Shown here piece by piece: positions 1-6,078 of a stretch of 7,574 bases of DNA; position 1 is the first letter of the stretch, and every line of letters starts with the position of its first letter. Source of the stretch: an uncultured Clostridia bacterium (GTDB taxonomy: Bacteria; Bacillota; Clostridia; Christensenellales; Borkfalkiaceae); contig CANRIY010000073.1 in NCBI GenBank assembly GCA_947630775.1, forward strand, positions 1-7,574. The letters run 5' to 3'. The notes under the pieces were generated by a model. It was not told the DNA's origin. It saw only the letters and a list, made by a program, of their open reading frames with translations, and did not search any database. A program made the translations under genes and the position numbers.

Positions 1-891
1 CGCGTTTCTCCCCGCCACAAGTCGGAGATCGTCCGCGCGCTGCAAAAGAGGGGGGAGACGGTCGCCATGACGGGGGACGGGGTGAACGACGCGCCCGCGC
101 TCAGGGCGGCGGACATCGGCGTCGCGATGGGCTCGGGGACGGACGTCACCAAGAACGCCGCGGACATGGTCATCACGGACGACGATTTTTCCACCGTGGT
201 CAGGGCGGTCGGAGAGGGGCGCAACGTCTTCTTCAACATCAAAAAGACGATCTCCTTTTTCCTCTCGACCAACCTCGCCGAGGTTCTGTGCGTGCTCTTC
301 GTCTCCCTGTTCCTGTGGAAATACGATTTTCTTACTTCCACACAGCTCTTATGGATCAACCTCATCACCGATTCCCTGCCCGTGCTCGCGCTCGGCGTGG
401 AGAAAACAGAGGGGGCCATGTCCGGACCCCCTGTGTCAGATAAGCAAATATTTTCGGCGCATTCGATCCTCAGGATGCTCTTTTTCGGGATCGTGCAGGC
501 GGGGATCGTCGTCGGGCTGTTTGCCTTCGGCGTACGCCACTGGGGGAACGGCGCGGCGAGCACGGCGGCATTCCTCACGATGTCCCTTCTCGAACTTCTG
601 CATGCCTTCAACGTGCGGGGCGAGGATCTTCCGCTCAAATTCAAAGATTATTTTTCAAACCGTACGCTCCTCGTCACGGCGGCGGCAGGGATCGTCCTCA
701 ATGTCGCCCTCGCGGCGATCCCTCCCATTGCAGCTCTTTTCTCACTCGTTCCCTTGAACGGCGGGCAGTGGACGGCCGTCATTCTCTGTTCTCTCTCCAT
801 CCTTCCCGTCGGGGCGCTCTGCCGTTTTGCGGAGCGGGCGAAGATCAGTATGCCGAAAAGGTATAGCCCTCGGCGCGAAAGTGCGCGATGA
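1..891 (+). CDS. Cation-translocating P-type ATPase, P2A Ca2+ type (C-terminal part, 5' truncated)
   Basis: The reading frame is open from base 1, so the start lies outside the window and 296 residues remain. Numbering from the first codon, residues 24-32 hold TGDGVNDAP, the conserved hinge of the P-domain that positions Mg2+ and the phosphorylated Asp. Membrane helices M5-M10 follow. In M5, STNLAE keeps Asn91 and Glu94 (SERCA N768/E771). In M6, LLWINLITD keeps Asn120, Thr123 and Asp124 (SERCA N796/T799/D800). In M8, LLELLHAFN keeps Glu198 (SERCA E908). These ligands indicate the Ca2+ subgroup, which exports cations from the cytoplasm using ATP; Ca2+ as substrate is inferred, and Mn2+ or Na+ is possible. 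The actuator and nucleotide-binding domains and the phosphorylated DKTGT site are not visible. The last 47 bp overlap the convergent deacetylase gene, and no terminator is seen. Confidence 0.95.
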   Translation, partial: RVSPRHKSEIVRALQKRGETVAMTGDGVNDAPALRAADIGVAMGSGTDVTKNAADMVITDDDFSTVVRAVGEGRNVFFNIKKTISFFLSTNLAEVLCVLFVSLFLWKYDFLTSTQLLWINLITDSLPVLALGVEKTEGAMSGPPVSDKQIFSAHSILRMLFFGIVQAGIVVGLFAFGVRHWGNGAASTAAFLTMSLLELLHAFNVRGEDLPLKFKDYFSNRTLLVTAAAGIVLNVALAAIPPIAALFSLVPLNGGQWTAVILCSLSILPVGALCRFAERAKISMPKRYSPRRESAR

Positions 892-1519
892 TGCGGGGGA
901 GCGCTTCCGCCGTCGCCCGATGGGGGGCGGAGTCGTGCAAGAGGAGCACGACGGGCGACTTGCCCTTTGCGGTCTGCACCGCGGCGGCAAACAGCCCGTC
1001 CGCGTCTGCATTTTTGAGTTCTTCATCCCCGCAGACGGCGTTCCAGCCCACGATGCGGTATCCCTTTTTCCGCAGAAGAAGGGCGGATCGCTCGTGTTTT
1101 CCGCCTCCGGGGAAGCGGTAGACGCGGGGGGTGATCCCCGTGACGGTGCGGATGCGCTCGGCGCAGGCGTCCGCGTCCTTGACAAGCGCCTCGGGCGAAC
1201 GGTAGATTTCGCTGTAGACGTGCGTTTCGGAGTGTACGCCTAAGGTGTGCCCTTCCCGCGCGATGCGGCGCAGGATCTCCTCTCTCCCCGCGATCCGCTC
1301 CCCGACGACGAAAAAGGTCGCCTTGATATCTTCTCGGGCGAGGATATCGAGGATGCGCCCCGTGACGGCGGTGCTCGGACCGTCGTCAAAGGTGAGAAAG
1401 ATCTGCTTTTCCGCCGCAAAGGTGAAGGCGGGGACGGCGGTCATCTGCGCGCCCAGCCCCGCAAGGAGCATGATCAGCGCAAGAAAGAACACGATGACGT
1501 GGACATATCTTCTTTGCAT
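845..1519 (-). CDS. Exported polysaccharide deacetylase (NodB/CE4 domain)
   Basis: This 224-residue protein belongs to carbohydrate esterase family 4, metal-dependent enzymes that remove N-acetyl groups from peptidoglycan or other polysaccharides outside the cell. The N-terminus (about residues 7-25) is one hydrophobic signal or anchor segment after MQRR. The CE4 motifs appear in order: TFDDGPS at 43-49 (Asp45 probable base, Asp46 metal ligand), HSETH at 96-100 (two His ligands), RFPGG at 135-139, Trp159 with Asp165 (a loose motif 4), and LLLHDS at 192-197 with His195. The protein is little more than the NodB domain, similar in size to PdaA/PdaB-type enzymes; the substrate cannot be told from sequence. 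The ATG lacks a clear Shine-Dalgarno (upstream is caaactcaaagt), so the start is chosen because it gives a complete signal sequence. The gene is divergent from galK and its 3' end runs into the ATPase gene. Confidence 0.93.
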   Translation of the reverse strand: MQRRYVHVIVFFLALIMLLAGLGAQMTAVPAFTFAAEKQIFLTFDDGPSTAVTGRILDILAREDIKATFFVVGERIAGREEILRRIAREGHTLGVHSETHVYSEIYRSPEALVKDADACAERIRTVTGITPRVYRFPGGGKHERSALLLRKKGYRIVGWNAVCGDEELKNADADGLFAAAVQTAKGKSPVVLLLHDSAPHRATAEALPRIIAHFRAEGYTFSAY

Positions 1520-1550
1520 ACTTTGAGTTTGCTTAAATTTCCATAAAATA

Positions 1551-1586
1551 TTTACAATTCCGTATCTTTATGGTATAATGCCCGTA
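1551..1586 (+). promoter_or_regulatory. Strong sigma-A promoter of galK, placing transcription start at the ATG
   Basis: TTTACA (1551-1556) and TATAAT (1574-1579) are separated by exactly 17 bp, and the -10 is extended by TGG (1571-1573). The usual 6-base discriminator puts transcription start at A1586, the first base of the galK start codon. The surrounding 66-bp gap is AT-rich and also separates the divergent deacetylase gene, for which I found no equally good promoter on the other strand. No operator or catabolite-repression site stands out. Confidence 0.85.
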
Positions 1587-2776
1587 TGCGCAAGCTCACC
1601 GAAGTATACGGAGACCGCTATCACGAATTTTCTCTCCGCAAAGACAGCCTCCCGCGGCGGCTTACGGGAAAAGTGCATTACTTTTCGTCACCGGGGCGCG
1701 CGGAGATCGTCGGCAACCATACCGACCACAATCACGGGAAAGCGATCGTATCCTCGCTCTCCTGCGATATCATGTGCTGTGCGAAGGCGGGGCAGGACGT
1801 CGAGATCTACTCCGCGGGGCACCGTCCCGTCCACATCTCGCTCTCGGACCTCTCTCCCAAAAAAGAGGAAGCGATGAAGTCCGCCGCGCTCGCAAGGGGG
1901 GTGCTCGAAGCGCTCTCGAAGACGGGGCGGATCGGCGGGTTCACCGCCGTCACGGCGAGCAACATCTTCCGCGGCGCGGGCGTCTCCTCGTCCGCGGCGT
2001 TTGCCGTGCTCGTCGCCGAGATCGAGAACGCTTTCTACCGCGACGGCACCCTTTCCCCCCTCGAAAAGGCGCAGGCGGCGCAGTATGCGGAAAACGTCCA
2101 CTTCCTGAAGCCGTGCGGGCTTCTCGACCAGTGCGGCGTCGCCTTGGGAGGGATCAACAAACTCGACTTTGCCACGCCCGCGTCGCCCGCAGTGGAGCCC
2201 CTTCCCGCCCTCGGCGGATATTCCGTCATCCTGACGAACACGGGCGGCTCGCATGCGGGGCTCACCTCCCATTATGCCGCGATCAAGCGGGAAATGGGGG
2301 ATGTGGCGGCCTTTTTCGGCAAGCAATATCTGCGCGAAGTCTCGAGCGGCGAGCTCTATGCCGCCCTTCCGCAGCTCAGAAAGCGGGTCAGCGAGCGGGC
2401 AGTCTTGCGCGCCATTCACTTCTTTGAAGAGAACGAGCGGGTGGACGCCGCGGCAAGGGCGCTTCAAAGGGGGGACGCGGGCGCCTTCCTTGCCCAGATC
2501 GCCGCAAGCGGGGAGAGCAGTCTGAAACTCTTGCAGAACTGTTTCGTCCCCGGGAGCGTCTCCCAACCCGTCGTCCTCGCCCTGAAACTTTCGGAAAAGA
2601 TCCTCAAAAACGGCGCTTCCCGCATGATGGGCGGCGGCTTTACGGGCGCCGTGCTCTCCTTTGTGCCTTTCGGCGAAGAAAAGGAGTTTACGGACCGCAT
2701 GGCGAAGGTGTTCGGGCGGGAAAATATGTTTCTTTCGGAAACGCGTTCCGTCGGCGCGACGGAATTTACGTTATAA
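1586..2776 (+). CDS. galK: Galactokinase (GHMP kinase family)
   Basis: The 396-residue protein matches galactokinase length and phosphorylates alpha-D-galactose to galactose 1-phosphate with ATP, the first committed Leloir step in the cytoplasm. The galactokinase signature lies at residues 36-51 (PGRAEIVGNHTDHNHG), the ATP-binding GHMP loop GAGVSSSAA at 130-138, the catalytic Asp at 181 in LLDQCG, and GHMP motif 3 GGGFTGA at 349-355. The signature differs from the classical GEHTDYN form: Asn44 replaces the sugar-contacting Glu and His48 replaces Tyr. I recall a similar GNHTDH variant in clostridial galactokinases, so galactose is likely but a related sugar is possible. The ATG has no Shine-Dalgarno and coincides with the predicted transcription start, suggesting a leaderless mRNA; the next in-frame candidate, GTG at codon 30, would remove a normal N-terminus. 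It lies 29 bp upstream of galM. Confidence 0.92.
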   Translation: MRKLTEVYGDRYHEFSLRKDSLPRRLTGKVHYFSSPGRAEIVGNHTDHNHGKAIVSSLSCDIMCCAKAGQDVEIYSAGHRPVHISLSDLSPKKEEAMKSAALARGVLEALSKTGRIGGFTAVTASNIFRGAGVSSSAAFAVLVAEIENAFYRDGTLSPLEKAQAAQYAENVHFLKPCGLLDQCGVALGGINKLDFATPASPAVEPLPALGGYSVILTNTGGSHAGLTSHYAAIKREMGDVAAFFGKQYLREVSSGELYAALPQLRKRVSERAVLRAIHFFEENERVDAAARALQRGDAGAFLAQIAASGESSLKLLQNCFVPGSVSQPVVLALKLSEKILKNGASRMMGGGFTGAVLSFVPFGEEKEFTDRMAKVFGRENMFLSETRSVGATEFTL

Positions 2777-2805
2777 AAATCTATTATCTATTATCAGGAG
2801 AGAGT

Positions 2806-3846
2806 ATGATCACACAAAGGATGTTCGGAAAGACGCTCGACGGCAGGGAGGTGCTCGCCTTCACGCTCGAGAGCGGTGCATGCAAGGCGACGATTCTGAA
2901 TTACGGCGGCATTTTACAGAGCCTTACCGTGCCCGACAGGAAGGGCAGAGAAGTCGATGTGCTTCTCGGCTATCACGACGTTCAGAGTTACGAGCGCAAC
3001 GGGGGATATCTCGGGGCACTCATCGGCAGATTCGGAAACCGCATCGGCGGGGGAAAACTCACGGTCGACGGGAAGGAATATTCCCTCTATTGCAACGACC
3101 GCGGCAATCATCTCCACGGCGGAAAGGTCGGCTTCAACAGGAAAATATGGAAGCACGAGATCCTCGGCGACGCGTTGAAGCTCACCCTTCTCTCGCCCGA
3201 CGGGGAAGAAAATTACCCGGGGAACCTCTCCGTCGAGGTCGTCTATACGCTCAAAGACGGGGAGCTGAAAATTGCCTACCGCGCCGTATCGGACAAAAAG
3301 ACGGCGGTCAACCTCACGAACCATGCCTATTTCAACCTCAACGGCGAATCGGACGGGAGCATTTTGGATAACGTGCTCACGATCGGCAGCAACATGATCA
3401 CCCCCACTTCTTCCACGATGATCCCCGAGGGGGGATTCCGTGCGGTGAAGGGGACTCCCTTCGACTTCAACGAGGGGAAGGAGATCGGGCGGGACATCGG
3501 CGCCGAAGATCTCGACCTCTTGCAGGGGAACGGCTACGACCATTGCTATGTTTTGAACAAGAAGGCGGGAGAGTACGCCTGCTACGCGGAAGCGAGAAGC
3601 GCAAAGACGGGTATCCGCATGCGCTGCTTTACGGACGCGCCCGCCGTGCAGTTCTATGCGGGCAACGGGCTCCATCAGGAGGGCAAGCACGGCTACTACG
3701 GCAAGCGCGCGGGATTCTGCCTCGAAACGCAGGCGATCCCCAACAACGTCAATGTCCCCGAATATGCCGCTTACGGGAGCTCGATCGTCGACGCGGGTGA
3801 GGTCTACACCTACACCGCGGCGTACCGCTTCGACTGCGGGGAATAA
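2806..3846 (+). CDS. galM: Aldose 1-epimerase (galactose mutarotase)
   Basis: This 346-residue protein has full family length. It interconverts beta- and alpha-D-galactose, supplying the alpha anomer used by galactokinase. Visible motifs are GRFGNRIGGG (74-83), NHLHGG (101-106, with catalytic His104), TNHAYFNL (171-178, with His173), GYDH (243-246, with Asp245), FYAGN (283-287) and CLETQAIPNN (305-314), where Glu307 corresponds to the catalytic base of the Lactococcus enzyme. There is no signal peptide, so it acts in the cytoplasm. The start is supported by AGGAG at 2796-2800, five bases before the ATG. It sits 29 bp after galK on the same strand with no terminator between, so the two are probably co-transcribed and end at the hairpin just downstream. 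The gap holds a 7-bp tandem repeat (CTATTAT twice, 2781-2794). Confidence 0.96.
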   Translation: MITQRMFGKTLDGREVLAFTLESGACKATILNYGGILQSLTVPDRKGREVDVLLGYHDVQSYERNGGYLGALIGRFGNRIGGGKLTVDGKEYSLYCNDRGNHLHGGKVGFNRKIWKHEILGDALKLTLLSPDGEENYPGNLSVEVVYTLKDGELKIAYRAVSDKKTAVNLTNHAYFNLNGESDGSILDNVLTIGSNMITPTSSTMIPEGGFRAVKGTPFDFNEGKEIGRDIGAEDLDLLQGNGYDHCYVLNKKAGEYACYAEARSAKTGIRMRCFTDAPAVQFYAGNGLHQEGKHGYYGKRAGFCLETQAIPNNVNVPEYAAYGSSIVDAGEVYTYTAAYRFDCGE

Positions 3847-3861
3847 TTGATACGGAAATTG

Positions 3862-3890
3862 TCCGCACCTCTTCGGGTGCGGATTTTTTT
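3862..3890 (+). terminator. Intrinsic terminator of the galK-galM operon
   Basis: A perfect 8-bp stem TCCGCACC/GGTGCGGA (3862-3869 and 3876-3883) with a 6-base loop is followed directly by seven T (3884-3890). It starts 16 bases after the galM stop codon. Confidence 0.95.
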
Positions 3891-3922
3891 GCAATGTGGC
3901 CTTGCTTAGGGGAGCACCCCTT

Positions 3923-4080
3923 GCTTCCCCTCTCAGGGGAAGTACCCGCGTAGCGGGGGATAGGGTTTTTGAAACCCCTCTGTCACTCGCCATGCTCGTG
4001 ACATCTCCCCTATGATGGGCGACAAGGGAACCCTTCAGTCTCGGCTACGCCTCGCCAGCTCCCCTGAGAGGGGAGCCGAG
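3923..4080. repeat. MITE-like intergenic repeat with terminal inverted repeats
   Basis: The two ends are inverted copies: CCCCTCTCAGGGG at 3927-3939 is the exact reverse complement of CCCCTGAGAGGGG at 4061-4073. A second shared block, GCGTAGC at 3948-3954, reappears on the other strand inside the right end (gctacgc, 4044-4050). Each end is also a hairpin: CTTCCCC/GGGGAAG at 3924-3942 and GCTCCCCT/AGGGGAGC at 4058-4076. Inside are further hairpins: CCCGC/GCGGG (3945-3957), GGGTTT/AAACCC (3963-3977), TGTCAC/GTGACA (3981-4003) and AAGGG/CCCTT (4024-4035). No protein is encoded. It resembles the abundant hairpin repeats of gut Clostridia genomes; mobilisation by a transposase acting in trans is inference. 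It lies exactly between two opposing terminators. Confidence 0.7.
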
Positions 4081-4108
4081 AAAAAACCCACGCGCAGTGC
4101 GCGTGGGT
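4080..4108 (-). terminator. Intrinsic terminator of the beta-helix lipoprotein gene
   Basis: A perfect 10-bp stem ACCCACGCGC/GCGCGTGGGT (4086-4095 and 4099-4108) has a 3-base loop. On the minus strand it is followed by a T run (A4081-A4086 on the plus strand). It lies 37 bases beyond the stop codon of the minus-strand lipoprotein gene. The plus-strand side after the stem is not T-rich, so it works in one direction only. Confidence 0.92.
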
Positions 4109-4145
4109 AATTCTGTTATGAAAAGGTTTTTTCAAAATAAGCAAC

Positions 4146-5894
4146 TTACCATCTTCCGCCGCCGCCGAATCCCCCGGGGCCGCCGTGTCCGCCTCCCGGA
4201 GGCATCCCGCCGGGGTTGCCCATGCCGCCCGAGGAGCCCACGGCCGTGATCGTTCCGCTCACTGTAAAGGAGCAGAGCGCCGTATCCCCGCCGTAGATCT
4301 GATATGCGCTCCCCGCGGCAAGTTCGGGACAGGAGATGATGACCGATTGGCACGCCTTGCGCGTCGTGACCGACATGATCGGATCCCCGTCGGCGTCCGT
4401 GAGGGAGAGATTCGTGCCCGCCGAAATCGATTGGTTCTGCGCGAAGGAGACGACGTTTTGCGCCGAGTTGCTTGCGGGGGTCTCCACCATCCCGAGAGGC
4501 CCCACGGCGAAGAGATATCCGCCGTCCATGAGGATCCCGCCGTCCGCGTCAAGCGCGGCGTTGTCCGCACGGGTGGGACCGTATACGACGAGTTTTCCGT
4601 CCGTCATGCGGATACTGCCGTTGGAATCCACGCCGTCGCCCTCGGCGTCGACGCGGATCTCCCCGCCCGAGATGATGATGTGGCAGTTTTGGTTCGCCTG
4701 CCCCATGGGAAGGGTCGTCCCGTCCGCCGCATTGAGCCCGTCGTCCACGGAGACGACGTCGATTTTCCCGCCGCCGATCTCTAATTTTGCCGCTTCCAAG
4801 CCCTCGTAGCACTTTGTAACGTTGATCTCTCCGCCGCTCACGGTGAGAAGGGACTCCGCATGCACGCCGTCGTCCCCCGAGGCGATGTCGAGCGTCCCGC
4901 CCGAGATCTCGATCTCGCCGTCCGAGTGGATGGCGTCGTCGTTGGCGTTGACTTTGACCGTCCCGCCCTCGATGCCGATGAAATAGAGGTCGGAGACGAT
5001 CTCATTCCCTTCCGCGCCCCAGTCGATGGCGCCCGCCTTGATCCCCTTGCCGTTCCCGTTGTCCGAGGACTGTTCGGTGATCGTCTGCGGTGCGCCGCCG
5101 TTCGTCGTGATATCGATGGAACTTCCGTCTTTTATGAGGACGAACGTATCCGCCTGAATGCCGTCGTCTCCCGATTTCACCGTCACGGAAGCCCCGTCGA
5201 TCACCACCCAGCCGCCGTCCTCATAGGTGGGGGTGGGCGCGGCGGTGAGGTTGTCATATTTGTCGATCTCGGCATGGAGCCCGTCGCTGTCCGCTTCGAC
5301 CGTAAGGGCCGCCTCCGCGACGGTGATTGAATTCCCTTTGACGGCGTTCTTTGTCGACTTCACCGTGAGGCTCCCCGTGCCGTTGACCGTGAGATGCCCG
5401 TCGCAGGAGAGGGCGTTCGTCTTCTCCGCAGTCGTCGTAATGCTGTTTTCGCCCGAAAGGGTGATCGTGAGGTCGTAGTCGCTCGTGATGACTTTATCGC
5501 CCGCCGAGCTCAAAGTGGCGCCGTCCAAAAAGAGGTGCACGCCCTCCGCCTTGACGCTGATCTTGCCCTCGATCGCGCCGCTTACAAGATAATCTCCGCC
5601 CTCGGTGATCTTTCCTGCGGCGGTGAGAGGGGCCGCGGCGGTTGGATCGCCGCCCTGCTCCGTCTCGCCCGCCGCGGCGTTTGCGTCCTCCATGGTCTGC
5701 GAATCGGAGGCGGCCGGCGGGTTTTCCGCAATGCCGCCGCCACCGAGATTGTCGCCGGGGTTGGTGAAGGGGGGAGGCGTTTGTTCGCCCTCGGGGTCGC
5801 CCGTTCCGCCCGTTCCGCCCGTTCCGCCCGTGAGCGTACAGCCCGTAAGGGCGAGCGCGGCAAAAAGAAGGGGAATCGTCAACAGTTTTTTCAT
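4146..5894 (-). CDS. Surface lipoprotein with Cthe_2159-type carbohydrate-binding beta-helix domain
   Basis: The 582-residue precursor begins with a lipoprotein signal, MKKLLTIPLLFAALALTGC, with lipidated Cys19, so it should be anchored on the outer face of the membrane. Residues 20-85 are a Gly/Pro/Thr-rich linker. From about residue 90 to 550 short beta-strand rungs alternate with an acidic motif of the form (D/E)-(D/G)-(G/A)-(I/V/L)-x-(A/S): SDGLHA 203, DDGIQA 243, DDAIHS 319, DDGVHA 341, YEGLEA 363, DDGLNA 384 and DGVDS 420. This is the pattern of the Cthe_2159/DUF4353 family, right-handed beta-helices with bound calcium reported to bind acidic plant polysaccharide; the ligand here is unknown. 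The C-terminus (554-582) is Gly-rich and ends in GGRW. Start: GGGAG eight bases before the ATG. It appears monocistronic, divergent from the ZIP gene. Confidence 0.88.
   Translation of the reverse strand: MKKLLTIPLLFAALALTGCTLTGGTGGTGGTGDPEGEQTPPPFTNPGDNLGGGGIAENPPAASDSQTMEDANAAAGETEQGGDPTAAAPLTAAGKITEGGDYLVSGAIEGKISVKAEGVHLFLDGATLSSAGDKVITSDYDLTITLSGENSITTTAEKTNALSCDGHLTVNGTGSLTVKSTKNAVKGNSITVAEAALTVEADSDGLHAEIDKYDNLTAAPTPTYEDGGWVVIDGASVTVKSGDDGIQADTFVLIKDGSSIDITTNGGAPQTITEQSSDNGNGKGIKAGAIDWGAEGNEIVSDLYFIGIEGGTVKVNANDDAIHSDGEIEISGGTLDIASGDDGVHAESLLTVSGGEINVTKCYEGLEAAKLEIGGGKIDVVSVDDGLNAADGTTLPMGQANQNCHIIISGGEIRVDAEGDGVDSNGSIRMTDGKLVVYGPTRADNAALDADGGILMDGGYLFAVGPLGMVETPASNSAQNVVSFAQNQSISAGTNLSLTDADGDPIMSVTTRKACQSVIISCPELAAGSAYQIYGGDTALCSFTVSGTITAVGSSGGMGNPGGMPPGGGHGGPGGFGGGGRW
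5800..5831. repeat. 9-bp tandem repeat in the lipoprotein linker
   Basis: CCCGTTCCG is repeated three times (5800-5808, 5809-5817, 5818-5826) plus a partial unit CCCGT. It encodes the GGT-GGT-GGT tract just after the lipidated Cys. Because the unit is 9 bp, gain or loss of copies keeps the reading frame and would only change linker length. Confidence 0.9.
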
Positions 5895-5917
5895 GAATTT
5901 TACTCCCGATTGAGGAT

Positions 5918-5953
5918 TTTCTTCATCATAACCGATTTTTGGGAAAAAAGCAA
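5918..5953 (-). promoter_or_regulatory. Probable sigma-A promoter of the lipoprotein gene
   Basis: On the minus strand TTGCTT (5953-5948) and TATGAT (5930-5925) are 17 bp apart. The -10 matches consensus at 5 of 6 positions, while the -35 matches only at TTG. Predicted transcription start near 5918 gives a leader of about 24 bases containing the GGGAG ribosome binding site. Confidence 0.5.
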
Positions 5954-6007
5954 ACGGAAATTTTTATTTTTCGGCGATTTCATCCTGATTTTTTCTCCCT
6001 CACAAAA

Positions 6008-6044
6008 CTGTCAAATTTTCCGTGCGGGGCATAGGATAGAGTAA
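6008..6044 (+). promoter_or_regulatory. Weak candidate promoter of the ZIP transporter gene
   Basis: CTGTCA (6008-6013) and TAGGAT (6032-6037) are 18 bp apart, each matching consensus at 4 of 6 positions. It is the best-placed pair before the GGAGG/ATG of the ZIP gene. I see no obvious metalloregulator palindrome in 5895-6078; the centre of that gap is simply A/T-rich. Confidence 0.3.
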
Positions 6045-6078
6045 CTGTACCCATGAAACACGCACGGAGGATGTACAA

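Noticed and set aside
1688..2566. 292-codon open frame on the minus strand across galK
   Set aside because: Antisense shadow of a well-supported galactokinase; no ribosome binding site or recognisable motif.
2914..3993. 359-codon open frame on the minus strand across galM and the repeat element
   Set aside because: It is antisense to a clear mutarotase, its product is low-complexity and unlike any family I know, and it arises from high GC at third codon positions.
6053..6078. Possible upstream ORF (ATG at 6053) before the ZIP start
   Set aside because: It has no ribosome binding site of its own, is in another frame, and the GGAGG at 6066 is correctly spaced for ATG 6079.
5895..6078. Riboswitch or metal-responsive operator between the lipoprotein and ZIP genes
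   Set aside because: No conserved aptamer-like stems or clear palindrome; the stretch is mainly A/T runs.
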